DNA from: JBKBRC01 sp046292345
GTDB taxonomy: Bacteria > Bacteroidota > Rhodothermia > Rhodothermales > Rubricoccaceae
Direction: 5' to 3'
Assembly: GCA_046292345.1 (NCBI GenBank)
Contig: JBKBRC010000018.1
Span: 1 to 53,073 of the forward strand
DNA: 53,073 nucleotides
The position numbers were made by a program, and so were the translations under genes. Below the pieces are notes generated by a model, which was given only the letters and a program-made list of their open reading frames with translations, was not told the DNA's origin and did not search any database. Positions 7,639 through 16,743 of this stretch are shown piece by piece. Each line of letters begins with the position of its first letter. Position 1 is the first letter of the stretch.

Positions 7639-8907
7639 TCAGATCACCGTTCCGGGTGCGATCACGGCGTTCTTGGGTAGCACGACGATGCCGTCGCGGA
7701 TGAAGTAGTTGTCCCCGTCCGCGTGCGTGCGGCCCTCGGCGTTGGTGATGCGGCAGTCGGGCCCGATCTGCACGTTCTTGTCGATGATCGCGTTCTCGAT
7801 GAGCGAGCGCTCGCCCACGCCCGGGTGCTCCGGGGGATCGACTCCGTGGCGGCGCGTGGCGTCGTGCCAGGGGAAGTAGTCCGCGCCGAGCATGACCGTG
7901 CGGCGCAGCGTCGCCCCCGCGCCCACGAACGAGCGGATGCCCACGACCGAGTCCTCGATCGTCGCGCCAATGACGACGCTGGCCTCGCCGATCATCGAGT
8001 CGCGCACGAACGCCTCCTGGATCTTGGCCGGCGGAAGCGTGCGCGCGTTGGTGTGGATGGGCGCCTCCTCGTCGTAGAGGTCGAACTCGGGGTTTTTGGA
8101 GGCGAGCGCGAGGTTGGCCTCGTAGAACGAGCGGATCGTGCCGATGTCGGACCAGTAGTCGGCGAAGGGGTAGCTCACGACGCGGTGCGTGCGGATGGCC
8201 GCCGGAATGACCTGCTTGCCGAAGTCCACGTGTGCCGGGTCGATCGTGAGCACGTGGCGCAGCACGTCGCGCTCGAAGTGGTAGATGCCCATCGAGGCGA
8301 GGTAGATGCGGCCCTGGGCGTGCAGCTCGGCCGAGACGGGGCTCTCGAGGCCGTCGAGCTGGTCGCGCGGCGGCTTCTCGTGGAACGCCGTGATGATCCC
8401 GTCGGCGTCGGTCTGGAGGATGCCGAACGCCGGCGCCTCGTCGGCCGTGACGGGGATCGTGGCCACGGTCAGATCCGCGTTCATGGCGCGGTGGTGCGCG
8501 TCGAACGTGCGGAAGTCCATCCGGTAGAGCTGGTCGCCCGAGAGGATGAGCACGCGGCGGTGCGGGTAGGCGTCGATGTGCTGGAGGCACTGCCGGACGG
8601 CGTCGGCGGTGCCCTGAAACCACTCGTTCGAGGTCGGGGTCTGCTCCGCGGCCAGGATCGTCACGAAGCCGCCCCCGAAGCGGTCGAAGCGGTAGGCCCG
8701 CGCGACGTGCCGGTTGAGGCTGGCCGAGTTGAACTGCGTCACGACGAACATGCGCATCAGCTCGCTGTTGACGCAGTTCGAGATGGGGATGTCGATCAGG
8801 CGGTACTTGCCGGCGAGCGGGACGGCCGGCTTGGAGCGGTGGTGCGTGAGCGGGAAGAGCCGGGTGCCGGCGCCACCCCCGAGGATGACGGCAATCGTGT
8901 CGCGCAT
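7639..8907 (-). CDS. glgC: Glucose-1-phosphate adenylyltransferase
   Basis: GlgC makes ADP-glucose from glucose-1-phosphate and ATP, the committed step of bacterial glycogen synthesis. The 422-residue protein opens with the nucleotidyltransferase motif VILGGGAGTRLFPLT, followed by KPAVPLAGKYRLIDIPISN. Other family segments are WFQGTADAVRQ, LSGDQLYRMD and YWSDIGTIRSFYEANLAL. The C-terminal part is a left-handed beta-helix (hexapeptide-like) region ending NVQIGPDC...KNAVIAPGTVI. The overall pattern is closest to cyanobacterial/plant-type enzymes. glgA lies 99 bp upstream on the same strand. Confidence 0.95.
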   Translation of the reverse strand: MRDTIAVILGGGAGTRLFPLTHHRSKPAVPLAGKYRLIDIPISNCVNSELMRMFVVTQFNSASLNRHVARAYRFDRFGGGFVTILAAEQTPTSNEWFQGTADAVRQCLQHIDAYPHRRVLILSGDQLYRMDFRTFDAHHRAMNADLTVATIPVTADEAPAFGILQTDADGIITAFHEKPPRDQLDGLESPVSAELHAQGRIYLASMGIYHFERDVLRHVLTIDPAHVDFGKQVIPAAIRTHRVVSYPFADYWSDIGTIRSFYEANLALASKNPEFDLYDEEAPIHTNARTLPPAKIQEAFVRDSMIGEASVVIGATIEDSVVGIRSFVGAGATLRRTVMLGADYFPWHDATRRHGVDPPEHPGVGERSLIENAIIDKNVQIGPDCRITNAEGRTHADGDNYFIRDGIVVLPKNAVIAPGTVI

Positions 8908-8968
8908 GGGGTTCGGTGGGCAGCGGGTAGGCGGGTGATGGAGGGTTGGGGCGCCCGGCAGGCCGGAG

Positions 8969-9019
8969 GCGTTCAGCGGCGGAGGGCGTTCAGCGGCGGA
9001 GGGCGTTCAGCGGCGGAGG
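8969..9019. repeat. 17-bp tandem repeat at the glgA stop, 3 copies
   Basis: Three exact copies of GCGTTCAGCGGCGGAGG run from inside the last codons of glgA into the gap before glgC. The copy at 9003-9019 contains the glgA stop codon (9007-9009, minus strand). The other two copies repeat the same sequence downstream, so the end of the gene has been tandemly triplicated. Confidence 0.92.
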
Positions 9020-10551
9020 GCGGGTGCGCGCTCGCACACGTCGCGGTAGAGCGCGGCGTAGGCGCGCGCGGCGGGTGCCCACGACCAGTCGGCGGTCATG
9101 CCGGCGCGCTGGATGCGGCGCCACGCCTCGGCGTCGGCGAAAACCTCGAGCGCCTGCTTGGCGGCCCGGGCGAACGCCTCGGCGGTGAATGTGTCGAAGG
9201 CGAAGCCGGTCCCGTGCGTGCCGTCCCACGGCCGGACCGTGTCGCGCAGGCCGCCGGTGGCGTGCACGACCGGCGGCGTGCCGTAGGCCATGGCGTAGAG
9301 TTGCCCGAGCCCGCACGGCTCGTGGCGCGAGGGCATCAGGAAGACGTCGGCGCCGGCGTAGAACCGGTGCGCGAGTGCCTCGTCGAAGGCGATGCGCGCC
9401 GCGAGGCGCCCGGCGTAGCCGTCGGCGCGCAGCAGCGCGGCCAGCCCGCGCAGACGCGCCTCGTGCTCGGGGTAGCCCGTGCCGAGCAGGGCCAGCGACG
9501 CCTCGGTGCGCCGCACGAGGTGCTCGGCGGCCTCGAAGAGGATCTCGACGCCCTTCTCGGGCATGAGGCGCCCCACGAAGGCGAGCAGCGGGCGGGCCGG
9601 GTCCAGCCCGAGCGTCTCGCAGAGCGCGCGCTTGCAGACGGCCTTGCCGGCGAGGTCGTCGGCCGAGAACGGCGCGGCCAGGTGCGGGTCTGTGGCCGGG
9701 TTCCAGACCGAGGGGTCGACGCCGTTGAGGATGCCGAGCGTGCGCGGCGCGGCGGCCCGGAAGTCTTCGGCCAGGCCGTGCGCGACGGCGTCGTCGGTGC
9801 GGAGCTGCTCGGCGTAGCTCGGGCTGACCGTCGTGACGGCGTCGGCGTGGTAGAGCGCGGCCTTCATCATGTTGAGCTCCTCCTCGACCAGGACCGTGGC
9901 CGGGTCCGGCAGCCAGAGGCCCAGGCGCTCCCAGACGGCGTGGCGGTAGACGCCCTGATGATCGGCGCTGTGGACCGTGAAGACGACCGGCACGTGCGCC
10001 AGCGCCGCGAACTCGGCGTGGTGGCGCGTCAGCACGGGCACGAGGCCCGTGTGGTGGTCGTGCGCGTGCAGCACGTCCGGGCGCGGCGCGCCGGCGGCCT
10101 CGCCGCGCGCGAGCCAGTCGAGCGCGAGCATCTGAAAGGCCAAGAAACGCGTTTCGTCGTTCTCGAACGGCGTGTTGGTCTCCGCGTCGAAGTAGACGCC
10201 CTCGCGCCCGAAGTGGACGGGCTCGTCGAGGAGGTAGAGCACGGCCGCCCCGAGGCGCCCGCGCAGGACGCGGTACGCGAGGCGGCGCCCGAGCGCGGGC
10301 ATCTCGCCGGCGAAGACCTCCTCGAGCGCGCCGGCACGCGCCGCGACCGTGCCCCCCTCGCCCCCGTAGAGCGGCATCACGACGGCCGGACGAAGGCCCT
10401 CGGCGGCCAGCGCCCCCGGCAGCGCGCCGAGGACGTCGCCCAGTCCACCCACCTTGGCGAGCGGCGCGCACTCGGCCGCGAGATGCACGACACAGAGGGG
10501 GGACGCCGGGGCGGGCGCGGCAGACGCAGACGAATCAGACGGGGCGATCAT
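9007..10551 (-). CDS. glgA: Glycogen synthase (ADP-glucose dependent, GT5)
   Basis: GlgA extends alpha-1,4-glucan chains from ADP-glucose. The 514-residue protein has the signature CAPLAKVGGLGDVLGALP near residues 29-46, where KVGGL binds ADP-glucose. The C-terminal GT-B domain includes LLAFVGRLMPEKGVEIL and the donor-site segment FLMPSRHEPCGLGQLYAMAYGTPP. The N-terminus before LCVVHLAAECAPLAK is an Ala/Ser/Pro-rich extension of about 18 residues, so a later start is possible. It is followed by glgC. The stop codon is part of a 17-bp tandem repeat. It is divergent from the DUF4175 gene across a 247-bp gap. Confidence 0.94.
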   Translation of the reverse strand: MIAPSDSSASAAPAPASPLCVVHLAAECAPLAKVGGLGDVLGALPGALAAEGLRPAVVMPLYGGEGGTVAARAGALEEVFAGEMPALGRRLAYRVLRGRLGAAVLYLLDEPVHFGREGVYFDAETNTPFENDETRFLAFQMLALDWLARGEAAGAPRPDVLHAHDHHTGLVPVLTRHHAEFAALAHVPVVFTVHSADHQGVYRHAVWERLGLWLPDPATVLVEEELNMMKAALYHADAVTTVSPSYAEQLRTDDAVAHGLAEDFRAAAPRTLGILNGVDPSVWNPATDPHLAAPFSADDLAGKAVCKRALCETLGLDPARPLLAFVGRLMPEKGVEILFEAAEHLVRRTEASLALLGTGYPEHEARLRGLAALLRADGYAGRLAARIAFDEALAHRFYAGADVFLMPSRHEPCGLGQLYAMAYGTPPVVHATGGLRDTVRPWDGTHGTGFAFDTFTAEAFARAAKQALEVFADAEAWRRIQRAGMTADWSWAPAARAYAALYRDVCERAPALRR

Positions 10552-10720
10552 GGGCGACGGTTGCGGGCGAAGACGGCGCGAGACGGGGCCGGCGCAGACA
10601 CCGCGGGGCGCGAACGCACCGGCGCGCGTCAGGATGCGTGCACGCTGCGGGCGGCACGAACGCAGTGCCGCGGCCGCACGCGGCCCGGGCCGTCCGCCGA
10701 CGCTTCACGATACACGTCCC

Positions 10721-10726
10721 TATCTT
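10721..10726 (+). promoter_or_regulatory. Candidate -10 element of the DUF4175 unit
   Basis: TATCTT stands in the 247-bp space between the divergent glgA and the DUF4175 gene, 72 bp before the latter's ATG. It fits the TAnnTT pattern seen before several other genes here. No convincing -35 element accompanies it. No other feature was seen in this gap. Confidence 0.25.
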
Positions 10727-10798
10727 CCGAGGCAACCGTTTCCGGCGCTCTCCGTGGCGCGTCGTGCCTCTGCCGCGCGCTTTTCCTGCCTCGCCCCC

Positions 10799-13700
10799 AT
10801 GAGCGATCGCTCGCTTGCGCTCGTCGTGCTGCTGCGCCGCCGCCTGGCGGTGCTGCGCCGGCGCCTGGCGCTCGCCGAGATGGCGCACGGACTGCTCGTC
10901 GCGCTTGGCGTGCTCGGCATGGCGCTGCTGGCCGCGACGCTGGCCGAGGCGGCCCTCTGGCTCGGGCCCGGCCTCCGGCAGACGCTCGCCTGGGCGCTCG
11001 GCTTCGGCGCGCTCGCGCTCGTGGCGCGCGGCCTCGGGCGCCCGCTGCTGCGCAGCCTGGGGGTCCTGCCCGGCCTGGACGAGCGCGCGGTCGCCCGTGC
11101 GGGTGAGGCAGCTCGTCCCGGCCTCGCCGACCGCCTCACGACGCTTCTCGACCTGGCCGACGGCCGCGCGGCCGAAACGCCAGACGCGCTCCGCGACGCG
11201 GCCGTGCAGGCGCTCGGCGCAGACCTCGAGGGCGTGCCCTTCGACCGCGTGCCGGCCTTCGGGCGGGCGCGCCGCGCGTTGCTGCCGGCCCTCGCGCCGG
11301 CCCTCCTGCTCACGCTCTTCTTCGCCCTCGCGCCGGGCACGTTCACAGGCGCGATGGCGCGCCTGCTCGCGCCCGGCACCGCGTTCGCGCCGCCGGCGCC
11401 GTTCGCGCTCGCCGTCGCGCCCGGCGACACGGCGCTCGTGCGCGGCGCCGACCTGCCGGTGCGGGCCTTCCCGCGCGGGCGCGGCTGGCCCGAGACGGCC
11501 ACGCTCGAGTTCGGCCGCGTCGGCGAGCGCGCCACCGAGACGGCCCGGCTGCGCCTCGGGCCCGAGGGGGCGTGGACGCACACGCTCGCCGCGCTCGAGG
11601 CGCCCACCCGCTACCGCCTCGTCGCCGGCGCCGTCGTCTCGCCGTGGTACACCGCCGACGTTGTCGCGCGACCGCTCGTGCGCGGGCTGCAGGTGACCGT
11701 GCAGCCGCCCGCCTACAGCGGGCAGCCCGCGCGGCGCCTCCCGCCCGGCGTGGGCGACGTGACGGGCCTGGCCGGCTCGGCCGTGCGCGTGGCGGTCGGG
11801 CTGGCCGGCGAGCCCACCACGCGCGCCTGGCTGGACGTCCGGTGGGGCGACGGCCGCGCCGAGCGCGTTCCGCTCCGCCTCGGCGCCGATGGCGGCACGG
11901 CTACGTTCGCGCTGCGCGGGCCGGGCACGTACCGCGTCGCGCTCGAGACGGCCGCCGGCGTGCCCAACGCCGACGCGGCCACCTATAGCCTCGGCGTGCT
12001 CTCCGACGGGCCGCCGCAGATCGCGCTCCTCGAGGGCGCCGAAGAGGCCCTCTCCCCTGCCCCGCGCACGCTCCGCTTCCACCTCACCGACGACTTCGGG
12101 TTCTCATCCGGAGCCGTCGTGTGGCGCCTGGCCGAGAGCCGCACGCGCGCCGCGACGCCCTTCCGCCGCCTCGCCCTGCCGGTCCGCCCGCGCCCCCTCG
12201 ACCAGGAGGTCGCGGCGACGTGGACGTTCCCGGGCGCGCAGCCGGGCGACGTGGTCGAGTTCTACGGCGAGGTGCGCGACAACGACGCCGTGCGCGGCTT
12301 CAAGGCCGCACGCACGCCCGTCTTCACGCTCCGCTACCCGGCCCTCACCGAGCGCTTCGACGAGGCGCGCGCCCGACGCGATTCCACGCGAGAGGCCCTC
12401 GACGCACTCCGCCGCGAGGCCGAGCGCTCCGGTGACCGCGTGCGCCAGCTCCGCGACGAGATTCGCCGCAACCCCTCGCCCGACGCCGAGTCCCGCCGGC
12501 AGGTGGACGCGCTCCGGCGGCAGCAGCAGGCCCTCGAGCGGCAGGCCGCGCAGCTCCAGCAGCAGCTCGAGCGCCTGCTCGACGACGCGCGCGAGGGCCG
12601 CCTGATGAGCGAGGAGACGCTCCGCGCCCTCGAGCAGATGCGCCAGGTGATGCAGGAGCTCGACAGCCCCGAGCTCCGCGAGGCCCTCCGCCGCCTCCAG
12701 GAGGCCATGGAGCAGATGGACCTCCGCCAGATGCTCGAACAGTCGGACCGCGCGGCGTTCTCCGAGGAGCAGTTCCGCCAGCGCCTCGAGCGCGCGCTCG
12801 AGATGATGCGCCGCCTCGAGGTCGCCGCCCGCCTCGACGAGGCCGCCCGCCGCGCCGAAGACCTGGCGCGCACCGAGGAGCGGCTCGCGCGAGAGACCGA
12901 GCGTCTCCGCCAGGGGCGCGCCCCCTCGTCCCAGCAGGACAGGCGCCCGGACGAGCCGCGTGACGCCCCCTCCCCGCAGAGCCCCTCCGCCGAGCGCGAG
13001 CGCCTCGCCGAAGAGCAGCGCCGCGCCGCCGAGGACGCACGCGCGCTCGAGCGCCTCATGGAGCAGATCGGGCAGCAGATGCAGGACCTGCGCAACGCCC
13101 CCCGGCAGCCCATGCAGGACGCGCAGCAGCAGATGCAGCAAGACGGCGGGCTCCCGCAGCAGATGCAGCAAAACGCGCAGCAGCTTCAGCAAAACCAGCT
13201 CCGCGACGCGCAGCAGGGCCAGGAAGACCTGGCGCGCCGGCTCCGCCGGCTCCAGCAGCAGATGCAGCGGATGAGCCAGACCATGCAGGGCCAGCAGCGC
13301 CGCATCGACGCCGCGGGGGTCCGGCGCGCGCTCGAGGACGTGCTCACGCTCTCGCGCGAGCAGGAAGCGCTTGCCGGGCGGACCGCGGCGACGCCGTCGC
13401 GCTCGGCGGCGCTGCGCCCGCACGCGCAGCGGCAGGCCGAGCTCCGCACCGGCCTGCGCACCGTCACAGACTCGCTCCGCACGCTCGCGCGCACCGTGCC
13501 GCAACTCGGCCGGGCCGTCGAGGAGCGCACCGGCAACGGACTGCGCGAGATGGACCTGGCGGTCTCCGAGCTCGCCGAGCTGCGCGCAGGCCCTGCCGCG
13601 GCGCACCAGCGCATGGCGATGGCGCACCTGAACGAGCTCGGCCTGCTCCTCGCCGAGGTGCTCGAAAACCTCGACGAGCAGGGCGGCGGGCAGGGCGCCG

Positions 13701-14263
13701 GCGGGCTCCCGCAGCAGCTGCAGCAGACCGGCGAGCAGCAGCAGCGGCTCAACGAGCAGATCCAGCAGATGCTCAACGACATCGCCGGCGAGCGACTTTC
13801 GCGCTCGCAGGAGGAGCGTCTGCGGCAGGCCGCCGAGCAGCAGGAGGCCATCCGCCGCCAGCTCCGCGAGGCGCTCCGGCAAGACGGGCAGCAGCCCGGC
13901 CGCGGCCTCGACCCGCAGACGCGCAGCGCGCTCCAGCAGATCGAGCGGCAGATGGAGGAGTCGGCCCGACAGCTGCGGCGCGGCCGGCTCGACACGCGCA
14001 CGCTCCCGCGTCAGCAGCAGATCCTCCAGCAGCTTCTCGAGACGCAGCGCTCGGTCAACGAGCAGGGGCAGGAAGAGCGCCGCGAAGGCGAGGCCGGACG
14101 CGCCCGGCCCGATCCCACACGACCGGACCGCCTCGCGCCGCGCGAAGGCCCCGCCGACCGGCTCCGCCGCGACCTCATCCGCGCGCTCGAGAGCGGCTAC
14201 GCCTCCGACTACCAGGAGCTCATCAAGCGCTACTTCCAGCGCCTCCAGCAGCGCGCCGAGTGA
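10799..14263 (+). CDS. DUF4175-like membrane protein with long coiled coil
   Basis: This 1,154-residue protein has two or three N-terminal membrane segments (about residues 25-55, 60-85 and 160-180, e.g. LLPALAPALLLTLFFALAPG). An Ig-like or beta-rich extracytoplasmic region follows (about 200-500). A very long Glu/Gln/Arg-rich coiled coil occupies about residues 510-1150, with runs such as QQQMQQDGG, QQMQQNAQQLQQNQ and LQQQLERLL. The membrane-plus-Q-rich layout matches DUF4175-type proteins (about 800-1,200 residues) of unknown function. The start ATG follows the frame's last upstream codons and gives a clean membrane anchor. Its stop overlaps the GTG of the thioesterase by 4 bp, so the two are translationally coupled. 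No enzymatic motif was recognised. Confidence 0.75.
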   Translation: MSDRSLALVVLLRRRLAVLRRRLALAEMAHGLLVALGVLGMALLAATLAEAALWLGPGLRQTLAWALGFGALALVARGLGRPLLRSLGVLPGLDERAVARAGEAARPGLADRLTTLLDLADGRAAETPDALRDAAVQALGADLEGVPFDRVPAFGRARRALLPALAPALLLTLFFALAPGTFTGAMARLLAPGTAFAPPAPFALAVAPGDTALVRGADLPVRAFPRGRGWPETATLEFGRVGERATETARLRLGPEGAWTHTLAALEAPTRYRLVAGAVVSPWYTADVVARPLVRGLQVTVQPPAYSGQPARRLPPGVGDVTGLAGSAVRVAVGLAGEPTTRAWLDVRWGDGRAERVPLRLGADGGTATFALRGPGTYRVALETAAGVPNADAATYSLGVLSDGPPQIALLEGAEEALSPAPRTLRFHLTDDFGFSSGAVVWRLAESRTRAATPFRRLALPVRPRPLDQEVAATWTFPGAQPGDVVEFYGEVRDNDAVRGFKAARTPVFTLRYPALTERFDEARARRDSTREALDALRREAERSGDRVRQLRDEIRRNPSPDAESRRQVDALRRQQQALERQAAQLQQQLERLLDDAREGRLMSEETLRALEQMRQVMQELDSPELREALRRLQEAMEQMDLRQMLEQSDRAAFSEEQFRQRLERALEMMRRLEVAARLDEAARRAEDLARTEERLARETERLRQGRAPSSQQDRRPDEPRDAPSPQSPSAERERLAEEQRRAAEDARALERLMEQIGQQMQDLRNAPRQPMQDAQQQMQQDGGLPQQMQQNAQQLQQNQLRDAQQGQEDLARRLRRLQQQMQRMSQTMQGQQRRIDAAGVRRALEDVLTLSREQEALAGRTAATPSRSAALRPHAQRQAELRTGLRTVTDSLRTLARTVPQLGRAVEERTGNGLREMDLAVSELAELRAGPAAAHQRMAMAHLNELGLLLAEVLENLDEQGGGQGAGGLPQQLQQTGEQQQRLNEQIQQMLNDIAGERLSRSQEERLRQAAEQQEAIRRQLREALRQDGQQPGRGLDPQTRSALQQIERQMEESARQLRRGRLDTRTLPRQQQILQQLLETQRSVNEQGQEERREGEAGRARPDPTRPDRLAPREGPADRLRRDLIRALESGYASDYQELIKRYFQRLQQRAE

Positions 14264-15099
14264 CCCTGCCCTTCGCCGCCCCCGCGCCCGCCCTTCCCGC
14301 GCCCGACGACCCATGGCTCTGGCGCGAGCCGTTCCGGGTACGCGCCTACGAGATCGGACCTGACGAGCGCGCGACCGTGCTCACGCTCTGCGACTACTTC
14401 CAGGAGGCCGCCGGCGAGCATGCACGCGCGGCGGGCGTCGAGACGTTTGCGCTGCCCTCCGGCGGCGTCGGCGTGTGGGTGTTGCGCCGCCTCGGGCTGC
14501 GGCTCGTGCGGCGCCCGGCGTGGCGCGAGCACGTGCGCGTCGAGACGTGGCCGAGCCACTACGAAGGCCTGCTCGCCCACCGCGACTTCGTCGTCCGCGC
14601 AGCCGCCGGCGCCCCGGACGGCCGCGACGCGCCGGGCGACGTGCTCGCCTTCGGCACATCGGCGTGGTTCGTGATCGACGCGGCGCGGCGCCGGCCGGTA
14701 CGCCTGCCCGAAGGCGTGGGGGCGTTCGGACCACCCACAGGCGCGCCGCGCGCGCTCGTGCTGTCCGCTGAGCCCGAGCCCCCCTCAGACGACGCCGATG
14801 CGCGCGAGCGCCGCTTTCACGTCCGCCGCTCCGACCTCGACCGCAACGCGCACGCCAACAACGTCCGCTTCGCCGAGTGGGCGCTCGAGGCCGTGCCGGA
14901 CGCCGTGCAGGCCGCGCACACCCTCGCAAGCCTGGACGTGTCGTTCCGGGCCGAGGCGGTCTCCGGCGATACGGTCCTCTCGCGCGCCGCGCGCCTGCCG
15001 GCCGCGCCGGCGGGGGATCTGGCCTACACTCACGCCCTCCTTCGCGAGCGCGACGGCCGTATGCTCGCCCTCGCTCGCTCCACCTGGCATTCATCCTGA
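14260..15099 (+). CDS. Acyl-ACP thioesterase (FatA/FatB-like)
   Basis: The 279-residue, double-hotdog protein would release fatty acids from acyl carrier protein. The first half begins with WREPFRVRAYEIGPDERATV and contains LCDYFQEAAGEHA, the usual start of bacterial acyl-ACP thioesterases. The second hotdog carries DLDRNAHANNVRFAEWALE, which keeps the N-x-H-x-N-N catalytic pattern of plant FatA/FatB. The GTG start overlaps the upstream stop as GTGA, which suggests coupled translation with the DUF4175 gene. Product chain length cannot be predicted. The fatty-acid release role contrasts with the beta-oxidation genes on the right side of the window. Confidence 0.85.
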   Translation: MTLPFAAPAPALPAPDDPWLWREPFRVRAYEIGPDERATVLTLCDYFQEAAGEHARAAGVETFALPSGGVGVWVLRRLGLRLVRRPAWREHVRVETWPSHYEGLLAHRDFVVRAAAGAPDGRDAPGDVLAFGTSAWFVIDAARRRPVRLPEGVGAFGPPTGAPRALVLSAEPEPPSDDADARERRFHVRRSDLDRNAHANNVRFAEWALEAVPDAVQAAHTLASLDVSFRAEAVSGDTVLSRAARLPAAPAGDLAYTHALLRERDGRMLALARSTWHSS

Positions 15100-15112
15100 C
15101 GACCCCGGCCCC

Positions 15113-15472
15113 ATGCGCTTCGCCCTGCTCGCCCTCCTGCTCCTCCTCGCCGCCTGCACCCGCGCCGACGCGCCGCCCGAGACGCTCGCCGAGCGCCTCG
15201 CCGCTCCTGAAGCGCAGGTGGTAGACGTGCGCACGAGCGCCGAGTTCAACGCCGGGCACCTCGTGGGCGCGCGCCACGCCAACCTCCTCGACGGTTCGTT
15301 CGAGCAGCTCATCCCGTCGCTCGACCCCGAGCGCCCCGTCTACGTCTACTGCGGGACGGGGCAGCGGAGCGAGCGCGCGGCGGCGATGCTCCGCGAGCGC
15401 GGCTTCCAGAATGTGACGAACGCGGGCAGTTTCAGCGCTCTGGCTCGGGCAGGTGCGCCCGTGGCGCCCTGA
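15113..15472 (+). CDS. Rhodanese-domain lipoprotein
   Basis: The 119-residue protein has a lipoprotein signal, MRFALLALLLLLAAC, with the lipobox Cys at residue 15. A single rhodanese domain follows (about residues 25-115): VVDVRTSAEFNAGHLVGARH and the active-site loop YCGTGQRSERAA, whose Cys is the expected persulfide carrier. It would act in the periplasm, anchored to a membrane. It starts 13 bp after the thioesterase and is the last gene of the plus-strand set. The end of its coding sequence forms half of a terminator-like hairpin. Confidence 0.88.
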   Translation: MRFALLALLLLLAACTRADAPPETLAERLAAPEAQVVDVRTSAEFNAGHLVGARHANLLDGSFEQLIPSLDPERPVYVYCGTGQRSERAAAMLRERGFQNVTNAGSFSALARAGAPVAP

Positions 15473-15493
15473 TCGTTCTGCCCGGGCGCACCT
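15451..15493. terminator. Hairpin at the end of the rhodanese gene
   Basis: An 11-bp perfect stem (AGGTGCGCCCG / CGGGCGCACCT) encloses a 21-nt loop. Its left arm lies within the last codons of the rhodanese gene and its right arm in the 59-bp gap before the convergent oxidase. No T-tract is present. It may serve as a terminator for both directions. Confidence 0.45.
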
Positions 15494-15531
15494 CTTGAGC
15501 CCAGAGACATGCGCCCCGGAATCCTGTGGCC

Positions 15532-16743
15532 TCAGGAACGTACGCGGGCCTCGAGCCGGGCGGCGTCGAACAGGTCAGAGGCGTCGTCGCTGTGGCCGAG
15601 CACGCGCCGCGCGACAAGGAACCCGAAGCGGACGCCGTAGCCCATGCCGTGCCCGGTGAAGCCGGCTGCGAAGACGGCCTCGGGCAGGCCTGGCACCTCG
15701 CCGAGCACGGGTAGGCCGTCGGGCGAGAAGCCCATCACGCCGCTCCAGCGGCGGGCCACAGGGACGCCGGCGGCTGCCGGCACGTGGCGCGCGAGGTACG
15801 CCTCGAGGTCCGCCTGCAGAGCCGGCGTCGTGGCGTCGTCGTAGCCGACTTCTTCGTCCGCGTGCAGGTGGCGCGCGCCGCCGAGCAGCAGGCGGCCGTC
15901 GGCGCGCTGGCGGAGGTAGAAGTAGCCTTCGTGCGAATAAACCGGCGCGCGGAGGTGGACCTTCGGCAAGGCTTCGGTGGCGAGCATCTGCGCGCGCACG
16001 GGGCGCACGACACCCGCGAGGGAGGGCACGAGGCGGGGCAGGTACGCGTTGAGGGCGAGCACGAGACGCTGCGCGCGCAGGCGGTGTCCGCCCTCGAGCA
16101 CGATCTCGGTTCCCCCGCCGGAGGCCGGCCGCAGGTCTGCCGCGGCTGCCCCCTCGAGCACGAGGGCGGTGCTCTGCCACGCGAGCGCGCGTACGAGGCG
16201 CACCGGATCGAGCGCGCCGCCCTCCGGCACGAAGAGGGCGCCGGCGTATGCTTCCAGGCCGGTTTTCTCGCCGGCCTCCGGCGCATCCCACCACGCGGCA
16301 GCCACCCCGTCCTCGGTCAGGAGCGCGTGCGCGCGGCGGAGGCGCGCCGCCTCGTCGTCGGAGCCGGCTGCGAGCACGCTGCCACGCCGCTCCAGACCGA
16401 GTGCCTCCGGTCCGACGCGCTCGGCCAGGGCCTGTACGAGGGCGAGGTTCTCCTGCGTGAAGCGCCAGACGCGGCGGGCGGCCTCGCGCCCGTAGGCGTC
16501 TACGGCCGAGGCATAGTCGGCGTGCGTGCCGAGCAGCAGAAAGCCCGCGTTGCGGCCGCTGGCGCCCCGGGCGAGATGCCCGGCCTCGACGAGCACGACG
16601 CGCGCGGCCGGCTCGAGCCGCGCGAGCGCGTAGGCCGTCGCCGCGCCGATCACGCCCCCGCCCACGACGGCGACGTCCGCCCCGGCGGGCGGCAGCGGCT
16701 GCTGCCACGGCGAGCGCGTGCCGGATGCGGCGTCCCCTTCCAT
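15532..16743 (-). CDS. FAD-dependent amine/D-amino acid oxidase
   Basis: The 403-residue protein belongs to the DAO family (glycine oxidase, D-amino acid dehydrogenase, gamma-glutamylputrescine oxidase-like). The dinucleotide-binding motif VAVVGGGVIGAATAYALARL lies near residues 23-42, with the FAD-ribose acid in VVLVEAGHLARGASGRNAGF. A C-terminal FAD-contact segment FTGHGMGYGVRFGFLVARR is present. The open frame extends upstream into the next gene, but ATG 16743 is right after the gnd stop, so that start was chosen. Stop and start are separated by a 17-bp duplication that yields an intervening MEGDV micro-ORF. Substrate is unknown. Confidence 0.8.
   Translation of the reverse strand: MEGDAASGTRSPWQQPLPPAGADVAVVGGGVIGAATAYALARLEPAARVVLVEAGHLARGASGRNAGFLLLGTHADYASAVDAYGREAARRVWRFTQENLALVQALAERVGPEALGLERRGSVLAAGSDDEAARLRRAHALLTEDGVAAAWWDAPEAGEKTGLEAYAGALFVPEGGALDPVRLVRALAWQSTALVLEGAAAADLRPASGGGTEIVLEGGHRLRAQRLVLALNAYLPRLVPSLAGVVRPVRAQMLATEALPKVHLRAPVYSHEGYFYLRQRADGRLLLGGARHLHADEEVGYDDATTPALQADLEAYLARHVPAAAGVPVARRWSGVMGFSPDGLPVLGEVPGLPEAVFAAGFTGHGMGYGVRFGFLVARRVLGHSDDASDLFDAARLEARVRS

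Noticed and set aside
13080..13300. Q-rich tandem repeats in the DUF4175 gene as a mobile repeat
   Set aside because: The glutamine codon runs follow the coiled-coil protein sequence and vary at codon level; they fit a normal coding repeat.
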